DNA of 64,000 nucleotides from DASVFB01 sp963766345. Lineage in GTDB: Bacteria > Actinomycetota > Thermoleophilia > Gaiellales > Gaiellaceae. The stretch is from contig CAVXZL010000013.1 in assembly GCA_963766345.1 (NCBI GenBank), positions 16,984 to 80,983 on the forward strand, in the 5' to 3' direction. A model generated the notes under the pieces. That model had not been told where the DNA came from, ran no database searches, and saw nothing but the letters and a program-made list of their open reading frames with translations. The first letter of the stretch is position 1. Each line of letters begins with the position of its first letter. A program made the translations under genes and the position numbers. Of this stretch, positions 31,269 to 40,552 are shown in pieces.

Positions 31269-32824
31269 GCGTCATCACGTCGCAGGCGCAACGCGACGAC
31301 GCCTTCGCCGCGCGGCACGAGCGGATGGCGGAGCTCGTGGCGGAGCTGCGCGAACGGACGGCGCTCGTCGCGCAGGGCGGCGGTGAGCGGGCACTGGCCC
31401 GGCACCGCGAGCGCGGCAAGCTGACGGCGCGCGAGCGAATCGACCGGCTGATCGATCCCGACTCGGCGTTCCTCGAGCTGAACGCGCTGGCCGCGTGGGA
31501 CATGTACGAGGGACAGGCGCCGGGTGCGGGAATCGTCACGGGCATCGGCGCCGTCGAGGGTCGCGAGTGCGTGATCGTCGCGAACGACGCGACGGTCAAG
31601 GGCGGCTCGTACTTCCCGCTCACGGTGAAGAAGCACCTGCGCGCGCAGGAGGTGGCCGCGCAGAACCACCTGCCGTGCCTGTACCTCGTGGACTCCGGCG
31701 GAGCGTTCCTGCCCCTCCAGGCCGAGGTCTTTCCGGACCGCGACCACTTCGGACGGATCTTCTTCAACCAGGCGCAGATGTCGGCACAGGGCATCCCGCA
31801 GATCGCGGCCGTCATGGGCTCGTGCACGGCCGGCGGCGCGTACGTCCCGGCGATGAGCGACGAGACGATCATCGTCCGCGGCACGGGCACGATCTTCATC
31901 GGCGGGCCGCCGCTCGTGAAGGCCGCGACCGGGCAGGACGTGTCCGCGGAAGAGCTGGGCGGCGCGGACGTGCACACGCGCCAGAGCGGCGTTGCGGACC
32001 ACTATGCGACCTCAGACGAGCACGCGCTTGCGATCGCGCGGCGCGTCGTCGCGAACTTGGCCTTGTCTAGACAAGGCCAACCGTGGGCGATCGCGCGCCC
32101 GGAGCCGCCCGTTTCGGACCCCTCCGAGCTCTACGGGCTCGTCCCGGAGGACTTCCGTCACCAGATCGACGCACGTGAGCTGATCGCGCGCATCGTCGAC
32201 GGCTCGCGCCTCGACGAGTTCAAGGCGCTCTACGGCGAGACGCTCGTCTGCGGCTGGGCGCGGATCGAGGGCTTCCCGGTCGGGATCCTCGCGAACAACG
32301 GCGTGCTCTTTGCCGAGTCCGCCCAGAAGGGCGCGCACTTCATCGAGCTCGCGTGCAAGCGGAAGGTGCCGCTCGTCTTCCTGCAGAACATCACGGGATT
32401 CATGGTCGGCAAGGAGTACGAGGCAGGCGGGATCGCGCGCGACGGCGCCAAGCTCGTGATGGCCGTGGCGAACGCGCAGGTGCCGAAGTTCACCGTCGTC
32501 ACCGGCGGCTCGTTCGGCGCCGGCAACTACGCGATGTGCGGCCGCGCCTACGAGCCGCGCCAGCTCTGGATGTGGCCGAACGCGCGGATCTCCGTGATGG
32601 GCGGAGACCAGGCCGCGACGGTGCTGTCGATGGTCGGCGACACCGATCCCGAGGAGATCCGGGCCAAGTACGAGGAGGAGGGCAGCCCGTACTACTCGAC
32701 CGCGCGCCTCTGGGACGACGGGATCATCGACCCGCTCGACACGCGGCGGGTGCTCGCGCTCGGCATCTCGGCCGCGCTGAACGCGCCGATTCCCGAGACG
32801 ACCTTCGGCATCTTCCGGATGTAG
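31265..32824 (+). CDS. Acyl-CoA carboxylase, carboxyltransferase (beta) subunit
   Basis: Carboxyltransferase of the methylcrotonyl/propionyl-CoA carboxylase family (519 residues), moving CO2 from biotin to an acyl-CoA. Two crotonase-like halves: GAGIVTGIGAVEGRECVIVANDATVKGGSYFPLTVKKHLRAQEVA, LVDSGGAFLPLQAEVFPD, SCTAGGAYVPAMSDE, GTIFIGGPPLVKAATGQDVS; then NNGVLFAESAQKGAHFIELA, LQNITGFMVGKEYEAGGIARDGAKLV, GGSFGAGNYAMCGRAYEPR and the C-terminal PETTFGIFRM. These are closest to MccB. Its biotin partner is probably the gene at 37.4 kb. A 24-bp perfect palindrome lies within its coding sequence. Confidence 0.93.
   Translation: MSVITSQAQRDDAFAARHERMAELVAELRERTALVAQGGGERALARHRERGKLTARERIDRLIDPDSAFLELNALAAWDMYEGQAPGAGIVTGIGAVEGRECVIVANDATVKGGSYFPLTVKKHLRAQEVAAQNHLPCLYLVDSGGAFLPLQAEVFPDRDHFGRIFFNQAQMSAQGIPQIAAVMGSCTAGGAYVPAMSDETIIVRGTGTIFIGGPPLVKAATGQDVSAEELGGADVHTRQSGVADHYATSDEHALAIARRVVANLALSRQGQPWAIARPEPPVSDPSELYGLVPEDFRHQIDARELIARIVDGSRLDEFKALYGETLVCGWARIEGFPVGILANNGVLFAESAQKGAHFIELACKRKVPLVFLQNITGFMVGKEYEAGGIARDGAKLVMAVANAQVPKFTVVTGGSFGAGNYAMCGRAYEPRQLWMWPNARISVMGGDQAATVLSMVGDTDPEEIRAKYEEEGSPYYSTARLWDDGIIDPLDTRRVLALGISAALNAPIPETTFGIFRM
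32057..32080. repeat. Perfect 24-bp palindrome inside the carboxylase gene
   Basis: TTGGCCTTGTCT followed immediately by its exact reverse complement, centred on TCTAGA. It encodes part of ANLALSRQGQPW, between the two crotonase halves, where the protein length matches homologues, so it is not an obvious insertion. It could be a protein-binding site or mRNA hairpin. Confidence 0.75.
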
Positions 32825-32826
32825 CG

Positions 32827-33054
32827 ATGTGGCCCTTCCGCCGGCGGCGCAAGGAGCAGTCGCAGCCGATCGGCGAGGCGGAGGCGTACGAACGCTCCTA
32901 CGGCGAGCGCTCGCAAGACGTGCGGACGTTCAAGCTCCCGCCGCGACGGCCGCGGGACAAGAAGGTGCTCGAGTCCGGCGAGGTGCTGCGGCGGGCGTTC
33001 CTCGAACGGCTCGAGCAACGGCAGCGCGGCGACCGGAAGGACCGAGACGGTTAG
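32827..33054 (+). CDS. Hypothetical basic protein, 75 residues
   Basis: Not recognised. Highly charged and Arg-rich (MWPFRRRRKEQSQPIGEAEA, then RTFKLPPRRPRDKKVLESGE, then FLERLEQRQRGDRKD), probably helical and partly disordered. The ATG starts 2 nt after the carboxylase stop (TAGCGATG), so it is likely translated from the same message. Its link to the carboxylase is only positional. Confidence 0.5.
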   Translation: MWPFRRRRKEQSQPIGEAEAYERSYGERSQDVRTFKLPPRRPRDKKVLESGEVLRRAFLERLEQRQRGDRKDRDG

Positions 33055-33057
33055 ATT
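33052..33057 (+). promoter_or_regulatory. Probable -10 box of the 54-residue gene
   Basis: TAGATT, which includes the stop codon of the preceding gene, lies 6 nt before the next ATG; the fit to an actinobacterial -10 consensus (TANNNT) is good and there is no Shine-Dalgarno sequence. Confidence 0.45.
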
Positions 33058-33063
33058 CTCCTC

Positions 33064-33228
33064 ATGGCGACGCACACGTTCGAACTGACCGACGACGAGC
33101 TGCAGCTCCTCCGCGCCGCGCTGCATTCGTATCTCGACGACTTCGGGCACGACGAGGCCGACGTCCTGCGAAGGATCAAGCAGCTCATGGCGAAGCTGCC
33201 GCCTCAGACGGGCGATGCCGCGGCCTAG
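33064..33228 (+). CDS. Hypothetical acidic helical protein, 54 residues
   Basis: Not recognised. MATHTFELTDDELQLLRAAL, then HSYLDDFGHDEADVLRRIKQ, reads as two amphipathic helices joined by an acidic turn; such small proteins recur in actinobacterial genomes with no known role. Leaderless start suggested by TAGATT upstream. It ends 11 nt before the 3' end of the convergent phosphoesterase remnant. Confidence 0.5.
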   Translation: MATHTFELTDDELQLLRAALHSYLDDFGHDEADVLRRIKQLMAKLPPQTGDAAA

Positions 33229-33239
33229 CCGAGGTTGGA

Positions 33240-33686
33240 CTAGCAGAGGTTGAACGCGGTGACCATGCCGGTCGTGCCCGCGTCGCCTGCGTGACCGAGG
33301 AACGTCGTGATCCCGAGCGGCTGCTCGGCCGTCGTCAGCAGCGGGTAGTGAGTCGTCCTCGTCCCACGCCAGGAAGACGATCGTGTCGCCAGCGATGTAG
33401 TTCGTCGACGAGAGGATTCGCGAACCACGACTGGAGCACGCGTCGCCCGTCGCGACCGAGCAGTCGTGCGTGTCGTTGCAGAGGTTCGGCGTGACGAACG
33501 AGAAGGCGGGAAGGTCGCGTTCGCGAGATCGCTCAGGAAGTTTCCGCCCGACCTCGTCCCCATCGGGACGTCCCACACCGACGAGAGGTCGAACTTCAGG
33601 TAGCTGCGCTGAACCGGCTTTGCGTCGACCTGGAGCTTGACGAGCACGACCCCCGACCCAGCGTGCGCGACGCACCGAGCCGGTCC
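33240..33686 (-). pseudogene. Remnant of a secreted phosphoesterase (PF04185 acid phosphatase type)
   Basis: Recognisable pieces of the actinobacterial phosphoesterase/phosphatidylinositol-3-phosphatase family lie in two alternating frames: FPAFSFVTPNLCNDTHDCSV, then SSTNYIAGDTIVFLAWDEDD, then PLGITTFLGHAGDAGTTGM. The first two-thirds of the enzyme, including the metal-binding N-terminus, are absent, and 20-30 residues are missing after WDEDD. The upstream part (VKLQVDAKPVQRSYLKFDLS) looks like a fragment of a secreted beta-sandwich domain rather than of the phosphatase. This goes beyond single-base errors, so I call it a decayed or rearranged remnant. The stretch 33648-33686 before the next gene holds nothing recognisable. 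Confidence 0.65.
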
Positions 33687-34736
33687 TCAGAGGACGAGCT
33701 CCTCGGGGAACACTTCGTCGCCTGCGAAACGCTCGAGCCGGTACGGCGTCAGGTCGAACGTCGGCTCCAGCTCGAGCAGCTCCTCGGCGACCGCGCGGCC
33801 CACCGCCGGCGACTGCATGAACCCGTGGCCGCTGAAGCCCGCGGCGACGTACACGTCGTCGCGGATCGGGCCGATGATCGGGTGCGCGTCCGGCGTCATG
33901 TCGTACAGGCCTGCCCACGCGCGTCCGACTGGCGCGGCTGCGGCGGACGGATAGCGCTCGGCGAGTCGCGCGCGCACGTCGTCCACGAGCGCCTGGTCGA
34001 CGACCTCGTCCAGCGACCAGCGCGCGGTCGGCTCGCGCATCGCCAGCCGCAGGAACGCGTCGCGCCGGCGGAAATGGAAGGTCGTCTCCTCCTCGACGAC
34101 CATCGGCAGCGTCTCCGGGAGGCCGTCCACCGGACCGACGTCGACGAGCTGCCGGACGAGCGGGCGGATCGGCAGCCGGCAGGAGAAGCGGCGAGCGCCG
34201 GGCCGCACGCGACCACGAGCACGTCGCCCTCGACCTCGCGCGCGTCGGTGTGCTCGCGTACGTCTACTCCGCGCTCGGCTGCGCGACGCACGAGCTCGCG
34301 CGCAGTCGCGGGCGGGCTCGCGACGCCGTCCTCGCGGCAGATCACCGCGCCGAGCACGTCGTCAACACGCAGCCCGGCGAACTCGGCCGCGTCGACGTCC
34401 TCGACCGGCAACGCCGAGCCCGCGCTGCAGCTCCGCGCGCGCTCTCGCAACCGCGCGAGCCCCACCTCGGTCGTCGCGAGGAACAGGTAGCCGACCTGGA
34501 GGAAGAACGGCGCGCCGAGCTCGCTGAAGAAGGCGATCGACGCCTGGGCGAGCCGCACCTCCGCCGCGGTCGAGAACTGCTGCCGCACGCCGCCCATCGC
34601 CTTGCCGGTCGCGCCCGACGCGACCTCGCCCGATGTCGCAGAGCACGACGTCGTCCGCGCCGAGGAGCGCAAGGTGGTACGCGATCGACGCGCCCATGGC
34701 GCCCGCGCCCGCTACGACAATTCGCCGTCGAGCCAT
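33687..34736 (-). CDS. FAD-dependent amine/amino-acid oxidase (DAO family), frameshifted
   Basis: Resembles sarcosine oxidase beta/glycine oxidase-type flavoenzymes. Fragments in order: the dinucleotide-binding start RRIVVAGAGAMGASIAYHLA, then in a second frame SGATGKAMGGVRQQFSTAAE (family SxxSxG-like region after the FAD motif) and QVGYLFLATTEVGLARLRE, then in a third stretch WAGLYDMTPDAHPIIGPI and VAAGFSGHGFMQSPAVGRAV, the typical C-terminal FAD motif. Frame changes near 34625 and 34195 cancel out (1050 nt). The substrate cannot be told. Overlaps the DapA-like gene by 25 nt and probably forms a catabolic pair with it. Confidence 0.75.
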
Positions 34737-35532
34737 GCGTCCAGCTCCTTCCGTTCCTCCGCCGTGAGCGCGCGCAGCGGCGCCCGCACGTCCTCGCGCA
34801 TCGGCACGCCGCGGCGCGCCACGATGCGCTTGAGCGCGGCGTGCCGCGGAAAGCGCTCGATCGCCTCGCGGATCTCCTGCAAGCGCGGATCGACGGCGAC
34901 GACTTTCTCCGGCAGAGCGCTCGCGAGTGCCGAGACCGCGCCGACGGCGCCGTGCTCGAGACCTTGCGCGATCAGCGACTCCGGCCCGACGAACACGTCG
35001 AGCCCCTCGAGCAGGTACGGCCGAAAAGCGTCCCACGGCGAGTCGGAGACCTTCATGCCCGACGAGGTTCGGCGCATGCTCGCGCAAGCGCTCGATCAGC
35101 TCGCGGCGGCACCGCGTAACCGCTCGCGCGCGCGAACTCGTAGACGTAGAACGGCAGCGGGTCGCACGCGCGTGCCGCCGCCTCGAAGTGCGCGAGCAGC
35201 GCGCGGTCGTCGAGCTGGAAGTACGGCGGCGCGATGACCGCGACGCCGGCAGCCTGCCGCTTCGCCGCGTGCGCGGCCAGCTCGACCGTCGCGAGCGTCG
35301 TCTGCGCGCCGCAGTTGACGATCACCTCGAGCGGGCCGTCGAGGAACAGCTCGGTCGCGCGCATCCGCTCGTCCGGCGCGAGAGCAGGATCCCCTCGCCG
35401 GTCGTGCCGAGCGCGAGGATGCCGTCGAGCCCGCCGCGGTGGAGGAAGTCGAGGTACGGCGCGAACGCGTCCTCGTCGAGCGCGACCGCCGTCGCGGAGC
35501 GGCGTCAGCGCCGCTGCGTACATCTTCGCCAT
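34712..35532 (-). CDS. Dihydrodipicolinate synthase/N-acetylneuraminate lyase family protein, frameshifted
   Basis: Class I aldolase-type TIM barrel. Visible pieces: MAKMYAAALTPLRDGG at the start, then SPDERMRATELFLDGPLEVIVNCGAQTTLATVELAAHA, AVIAPPYFQLDDRALLAHF, LPFYVYEFARASGYAVPP (with the proton-relay Tyr), GMKVSDSPWDAFR (Schiff-base Lys) and DVFVGPESLIAQGLEHGAVG. The pieces lie in different frames, with changes near 35490, 35385, 35115 and 35055; corrected length is about 273 residues, slightly short for DapA. No lysine-pathway neighbours, so a catabolic aldolase acting with the downstream oxidase is more likely than DapA itself. TAAGGT lies 7 nt before the ATG. Confidence 0.75.
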
Positions 35533-35556
35533 CGGCACTACCTTAAGCTGAGACTC
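35533..35556. promoter_or_regulatory. Divergent leaderless promoters sharing CTTAAG
   Basis: TAAGCT (35544-35549) lies 7 nt before the GTG of the plus-strand enoyl-CoA hydratase, and TAAGGT (35545-35540, minus) lies 7 nt before the ATG of the DapA-like gene. Only 24 bp separate the two genes, so the two -10 boxes overlap in CTTAAG and the promoters should exclude each other. Confidence 0.5.
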
Positions 35557-36303
35557 GTGGCCGGGCTCCGGATCGAACGCGACGGCGGCGTCCTGCGCGT
35601 CACGCTGGCGAAGCCCGAGCGGCGGAACGCCTTCGACGCGGCGCTGATCGCCGAGCTGCACGAGGCATTCCGCGACGTGGGCGACGCGCGCGTCGTCGTG
35701 CTCGCCGGCGACGGGCCGAGCTTCTGCGCCGGCGCGGACGTCGAGTGGCAGCGCGCGTCGATCGACCTCAGCTTCGACGAAAACGTCGAAGACGCGCGGC
35801 GGCTCTACCGATGATGGAGGCGGTCGACTCGTGCCCGGCGCCGCTCGTCGCGCGCGTGCAGGGCTTCGCGCTCGGCGGCGGCTCCGGGCTCGTCGCGTGC
35901 GCGGACATCGTGGTCGCCGCGCCCGACGCGACGTTCGGCTTCACGGAGGTGCGGCTCGGGATCATCCCCGCGGTGATCTCGCCGTTCGTGTTCGCGAAGA
36001 TCGGGACCGGCGCAGCGCGGCGCTTCTTCCTCACGGGCGAGCGCTTCGACGCGGAGACCGCGCTGCGGATCGGGCTCGTCCACGAGCTCGCAGACGACCT
36101 CGACGCGGCGGTCGAGCGCTTCGTCGGCGGAGCTGCTCAGGTCGGGGCCGGAGGCGACGCGAGCGGCGAAACGGCTGGCGCGAGAACACCCGTCCGACGG
36201 CGAGGAGCTCGCGCGGATCGCAGCGGCGCTGCGCTCCGGCGCCGAGGGACAGGACGGTCTGCGCGCGTTCCTCGAGAAGCGCGCGCCCAGCTGGCTGGCT
36301 TGA
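35557..36303 (+). CDS. Enoyl-CoA hydratase/isomerase family protein, two frameshifts
   Basis: Crotonase-fold enzyme, probably hydrating enoyl-CoA in acyl-CoA degradation. VLRVTLAKPERRNAFDAALI and SFCAGADVEWQR (oxyanion hole) are in the first frame; MMEAVDSCPAPLVARVQGFALGGGSGLVACADIVVA, FGFTEVRLGIIPAVISPFV and FLTGERFDAETALRIGLVHE in the second; ELLRSGPEATRAAKRLAREH to the stop in the third. Missing bases near 35810 and 36130 explain the changes. The GTG at 35557 has a -10-like box 7 nt upstream. Its stop overlaps the MFS start as TTGA. Gene order suggests a leucine- or acyl-CoA-degradation set with the carboxylase. Confidence 0.82.
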
Positions 36304-37439
36304 AGCGGCTGCTGTTCCTCGTCGGCGCCATCGTCCTCGTCGACACGATGTTCTACGCGGCGCTGACGCCGCTGCTTCCGCACTACGCGCAGGAGCTCGG
36401 GCTCGGAAGGGCGGCGCCGGCGTGCTCGCAGGCGCGTACGCGCTCGGCGCCTTCGCCGGCGGAGTCCCGGCGGGCATGCTCGCGACGCGCTTCGGCGTCA
36501 AGCCGACGATCCTGATCGGGCTCGGCGGCATGACGTGACCACGGCGCTCTTCGGCTTCGCCGACAGCGTCTGGCTGCTCGACACGGCGCGTTTCCTGCAG
36601 GGCGTCTCGAGCGCGTGCTCGTGGACCGCCGGGCTCGCGTGGCTGATCGCCGACGCGCCGGCGAGTCGCGCGGAAGCTGATCGGAAGCGCGATGGGCGTC
36701 GCGATCTTCGGCGCGATGCTCGGGCCGGTGATCGGCGGGATCGCGTCGGTGACCGGCACCGAGGCGACATTCGGCGGCGTCGCGCTGCCTCGGCCTCGTG
36801 CTCGCCGCTGGCCGCGGTCGCGACGTCGTCGCGCCGACCCGAGCGGCGCCGCAACCGGTCTCGCTGCTCGTTCGGCGCGCTGCGCGAGCAGCCGAATGCT
36901 CGCGAGCGTCTGGTTCGTCGCGCTGCCCGCGATCTCGTTCGGCGCGCTCGGCGTCCTCGGCCCGCTGCGGATGCACGAGCTCGGGCTCGGCGCCGTCGCG
37001 ATCGGCGCCGTCTGGCTCGTCGGCGCCGGCTTCGAAGCGACGTCCGCGCCGATGGTCGGGCAGATCTCGGATCGGCACGGTCCGCTCGTGCCGCTCGCGG
37101 CGGCGGCTCGGCGCCGGAGTGGTCTTCGTGCTGTTCCCGGCCCTGGACGCCGAGTGGTGGCTCTCGTGCCGCGGCGATCATCGCGTGCAGCTTCGCGCTC
37201 GGCACCTTCTGGGCGACCGGCGATGTCGATGACGTCGGACGAGGCCGAGACGCTCGGGCTCGACTACGCATTCGCGTTCGCGCTCATCAACCTCGCCTGG
37301 GCGCCGGGGCAGGTCGGCGGGCGCCGCGGGCGGCGGCGCGCTCGCGGAACGGACGTCCGACGCCGTGGCCTATCTCGCGCTCGCGGCGCTGTTCGCCCTT
37401 ACGCTTGCCGCGCTGTGGAGATCCACAAGCTCCTCGTAG
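36300..37439 (+). CDS. MFS transporter, many frameshifts
   Basis: Major facilitator with about 12 helices, pieced from several frames: KRLLFLVGAIVLVDTMFYAA and LTPLLPHYAQELGLG; LAGAYALGAFAGGVPAGMLA and TRFGVKPTILIGLGGM (the MFS loop 2-3 motif region); ALFGFADSVWLLDTARFLQG; GVAIFGAMLGPVIGGIASVT; GVLGPLRMHELGLGAVAIGA; YAFAFALINLAWAPGQVGG. At least six single-base indels lie between 36.4 and 37.35 kb. TTG start at 36300 overlapping the hydratase stop. The 3' end overlaps the next gene by 25 nt. Substrate unknown. Confidence 0.72.
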
Positions 37440-39024
37440 CCAACCGCGGCGAGATCGCGCTCCGCATCTTCCGCACGTGCCGCGAGCTCGGCATCGCGAC
37501 CGTCGCCGTCGTCGCGCCGGACGATCGAGGGTCGCTGCACGCGCGCCGGCGGACGAGACGGTCGAGATCGCGAGCTACCTCCTCTCGGAGGAGCAATCCG
37601 CGCAGCGAAGCATCCGGCGCCGACGCGATCCACCCCGGCTACGGCTTCCTCGCCGAGAACGCGGACTTCGCCGCGGCCGTGCGGCGGCGGAGCTGGTCTG
37701 GGTCGGCCCGCCGCCGGAGGCACTGCGCGCCGGCGGCGACAAGCTCGAGGCGAAGCGGGTCGCGCGCGAGGCGGGCGTTCCCGTCGTCGCCGACGGGCGA
37801 GCCGGACGAGGTCGGCTTCCCGCTGCTCGTCAAGGCGGCCGCCGGCGGCGGCGGCCGCGGGATGCGAGTCGTGCGCGCGCGCGCGAGCTCGACGACGCGC
37901 TCGAGGCCGCGCGCCGCGAGGCAAAGGCCGCGTTCGGCGACGACCGCGTCTTCTGCGAGCGTACGTCGAGCGGCCGCGCCACGTCGAGATCCAGCTCCTC
38001 GCCGACGCGCACGGCAAGGTCGTCGCGCTCGGCGAGCGCGAATGCTCGATTCAGCGGCGCCATCAGAAGGTGCTCGAAGAGTCGCCTCGCCCGCCTCGAC
38101 CCGGCGCTGCGCGCCGCGATCGGCGACGCCGCCGTCGCGCTTCGCGCGCGCGATCGGCTACGAGAGCGCGGGCACGGCCGAGTTCATGCTCGACGGCGCG
38201 ACTTCTACTTCCTCGAGCTCAACGGCCGCATCCAGGTCGAGCATCCGGTGACCGAGCTCGTCACGGGCGTCGATCTCGTCGCAGGAGCAGCTGCGCATCG
38301 CGTCGCGGCGAACCGCTCGATCCGGGCGCGATCGCTCGACGGCCACGCGGTCGAGGTCCGCCTGTACGCGGAGGACCCGCGCACGTTCCTGCCGCAGGCC
38401 GGCCGCATCGAGCGCCTGCGCCTGCCCACGGATCCGCGTCGACGCCGGGGTCGACGAGGGCGACGAGGTCGGCATCGCCTACGACCCGCTGATCGCGAAG
38501 CTGATCGCGCACGGGCCGACCCGCGACGACGCGCTCGACCGGCTCGCAGCGGCGCTCGCCGAGACGGAGGTGGAGGGCGTGACGACGAACCTGCCGTTCC
38601 TCCGCTGGCTCGTCGCCACCCGGCGGTGCGCGCCGGCGAGACGACGACGGCGTTCCTCGTCGAGCACCCGCCGCTCTCTGCGCCGCCGGTCCGGCGCCGC
38701 GACGCCGAGTGGCGCGGCGCCTGGCGGCTCAACCTGCCGCCGCCGCCGCCGGCTGCGCCGCCGGATGTGCGATGCGGCCGCGCACGAGGCGCCTCCGCGC
38801 ACGGCGGGAGCGACGTCACGGCGCCGATGCCGGGCACGGTGATCAAGGTGCTCGTGGCCGAGGCGACGCGCGTGCAGCGCGCGCCAGCCGCTCGCTCGTG
38901 CTCGAGGCGATGAAGATGGAGACGCCGCTCGACGGCGCCGTACGACGCCATGGTGCGGACGGTGAACGTCGCGGAAGGCGACCGCGTCGCCGGCGGCGCC
39001 GTGCTCGTCGAGCTCGAAGACTAG
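37415..39024 (+). CDS. Acyl-CoA carboxylase alpha subunit: biotin carboxylase plus biotin carrier (heavily frameshifted)
   Basis: Carboxylates biotin with ATP and bicarbonate, for the carboxyltransferase at 31.3 kb. Order of recognisable parts: HKLLVANRGEIALRIFRTCR, GADAIHPGYGFLAENADFA, FPLLVKAAAGGGGRGMRVV (ATP-grasp Gly loop), DDALEAARREAKAAFGDDRVF, ESAGTAEFMLDG, FLELNGRIQVEHPVTELVTG, VEVRLYAEDPRTFLPQAGRI, and the carrier domain TAPMPGTVIKVLVAE with the biotinyl Lys in LEAMKMETPLD. At least a dozen one-base indels interrupt it, yet all motifs are present in order, so the real gene is probably intact, about 536 residues. That is short for MccA/AccA (about 650): the BT linker region is small. 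GTG at 37415. Confidence 0.85.
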
Positions 39025-39329
39025 AAAAGCTTCTGGAGCTTCATGGCCGCGCCCATGTCGCCCTTGATCTTCAGCTTGCCGGTCATGTACGCGGACGTCG
39101 CGTTCTGCTCGCCGCTGAGAATCCGCTGGAAGTTCTCCTCGCTCGCGGAGATCGTGCAGTCAGCCTCGCCTTCGCCTTCGCGCACGGACACCTTGCCATC
39201 CTCGACGGTCACGAACCACATGCCGGTGCCGTCGATGTCGAAGACGTAGCTGTTGTTCATGCCGGCGAGCTTCGACGCGTCGGCGCGCGCAGGCAGGCTC
39301 TCGAAGAACTCGCGCGTCGACTCGGCCAT
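39021..39329 (-). CDS. SCP2 sterol-binding domain protein
   Basis: A 102-residue single-domain SCP2 protein: STREFFESLPARADASKLAG, YVFDIDGTGMWFVTVEDGKV, DCTISASEENFQRILSGEQN and TGKLKIKGDMGAAMKLQKLF. The family binds lipids or fatty acyl-CoA in a hydrophobic tunnel. Placement against the acyl-CoA carboxylase (4-nt convergent overlap) fits a lipid-handling role. The start ATG has TAGGGT 7 nt upstream. Confidence 0.92.
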   Translation of the reverse strand: MAESTREFFESLPARADASKLAGMNNSYVFDIDGTGMWFVTVEDGKVSVREGEGEADCTISASEENFQRILSGEQNATSAYMTGKLKIKGDMGAAMKLQKLF

Positions 39330-39336
39330 CGCGCGG

Positions 39337-39342
39337 ACCCTA
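39337..39342 (-). promoter_or_regulatory. Probable -10 box of the SCP2 gene
   Basis: TAGGGT on the minus strand, 7 nt before the ATG and ending next to the stop of the upstream MFS gene. Confidence 0.42.
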
Positions 39343-40521
39343 CTACGGGACGGCGATGCCGGGCTCCAGCTCCCGACGCACTCGCGTGGACGGCAGCAGC
39401 AGCGTCAAGACGAGCCCGGCGAGGGGCGCCGCCGCGCACACGTAGAGCGCCGTGCGCAGGTCGACCGCGTCCGCAAGCGCGCCGAGGCCGAGCGCGGCGA
39501 TGCCGCCGAGCCCGATCGAGAACCCGATCGACAGTCCGGACGCCAACCCGATCTGACGCGGCAGGTACTCCTGCGACATCACCATCGTCAGGCCGAACGT
39601 GCCGACGACGGACACACCGGTGAGCGCGAGCGCAGCGCGCCGACGACGCCGCCGACCACGACGAAGACGAGGATCAGCGGCGCGGCCGCGGCGAGCGACG
39701 CGATGAGCACGGGCTTCGTCCGATGCGGTCCGCGAGCGGCCCGACGACGAGCGTGCCGACCCCGCCGACGAGCAGCATCAGCGACAGCAGGTGGTTGCCG
39801 TACGCCGCCGAGTGTCCGAGCGACACCTCCCACAGCGGCACGAAGGTCAGCAGCCCCCACCACGCGAGGCTGCGGAAGCCGATCACCGCGAGCAGGATCG
39901 CGAGCGCGCCCGGGCGGTTCTCGCCGGCGCCCTGCGCTCACGTTGCGCGATCGGGGACGAACGTGCGCAGGTACGGCAGCACCCGGTAGAGCGCCACCGC
40001 GATCGCGAGCGGCGGCAGCGGCGAGAAGGAGTCCGCCGCTCAGCCCGAGCCAGAGGACGAGCGGCGTGGCGACGATCGGGCCGAGCGCGAAGCCGACGTT
40101 GCCGCCGATCGAGAACGCGCTCATCCCGCTCGCGCGTTTGCGTCCGCTCGCGTACGCGGCGAACTTCGATCCTTCCGGGTGGTAGGCGGCCGACGCCGAG
40201 GCCCGAGACGACGACGAGCACGACGACGAGCCAGTACGACGGCGCCGCTGCGGCGAGCGCGATGCCGATGCCGGCGACCGCGACGCCCACCGGCAGAAGC
40301 CAGCTCGCGCCGTGCCGGTCCGACCAGAGCCCGAACGCGGGCTGCACCAGCGACGACGACGTCGCCGAGGCGAGCATCAGCCCGGCAGCCAGCGTGTACG
40401 AGAGCGAGAAGCGATCGGTGAGGAAGGGCAGCAGCGCCGGCAGCGCGCCGTTCGAGAAGTCGGTGCCGAGATGCCCCGCGGCGAGTGCGGACATCGCCCG
40501 TTTGTCGATCCCGGCGCGCAC
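39343..40521 (-). CDS. MFS transporter of the fosmidomycin-resistance (Fsr) type, frameshifted
   Basis: Twelve-helix exporter resembling Fsr. Segments: MSALAAGHLGTDFSNGALPA, LLPFLTDRFSLSYTLAAGLM, SSLVQPAFGLWSDRHGASWL (loop 2-3 motif), MSAFSIGGNVGFALGPIVAT, FRSLAWWGLLTFVPLWEVSL, LLSLMLLVGGVGTLVVGPLADRIGR (second loop motif) and VVGTFGLTMVMSQEYLPRQI. About five frame changes between 39.6 and 40.2 kb. GTG at 40521. LGTDFSNGALPALLPFL is strongly Fsr-like, but the substrate is not shown. Confidence 0.78.
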
Positions 40522-40537
40522 GAGGCAACGCTACCGC

Positions 40538-40543
40538 TAGCAT
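40538..40543 (+). promoter_or_regulatory. Probable -10 box of the aminopeptidase gene
   Basis: TAGCAT, in the setting CCGCTAGCAT, lies 9 nt before the ATG at 40553. The same GCTAGC core precedes the MBL/rhodanese gene at 46960 at nearly the same distance. Confidence 0.45.
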
Positions 40544-40552
40544 CGCGCGGCG

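Noticed and set aside
32057..32080. Insertion of a mobile miniature element into the carboxylase gene
   Set aside because: Protein length across the palindrome matches homologues and no target-site duplication is seen.
37415..39024. Treating the carboxylase alpha gene as a decayed pseudogene
   Set aside because: More than a dozen indels but no loss of motifs, no internal large deletion and intact biotin and ATP-grasp sites; decay would also leave substitutions and gaps.
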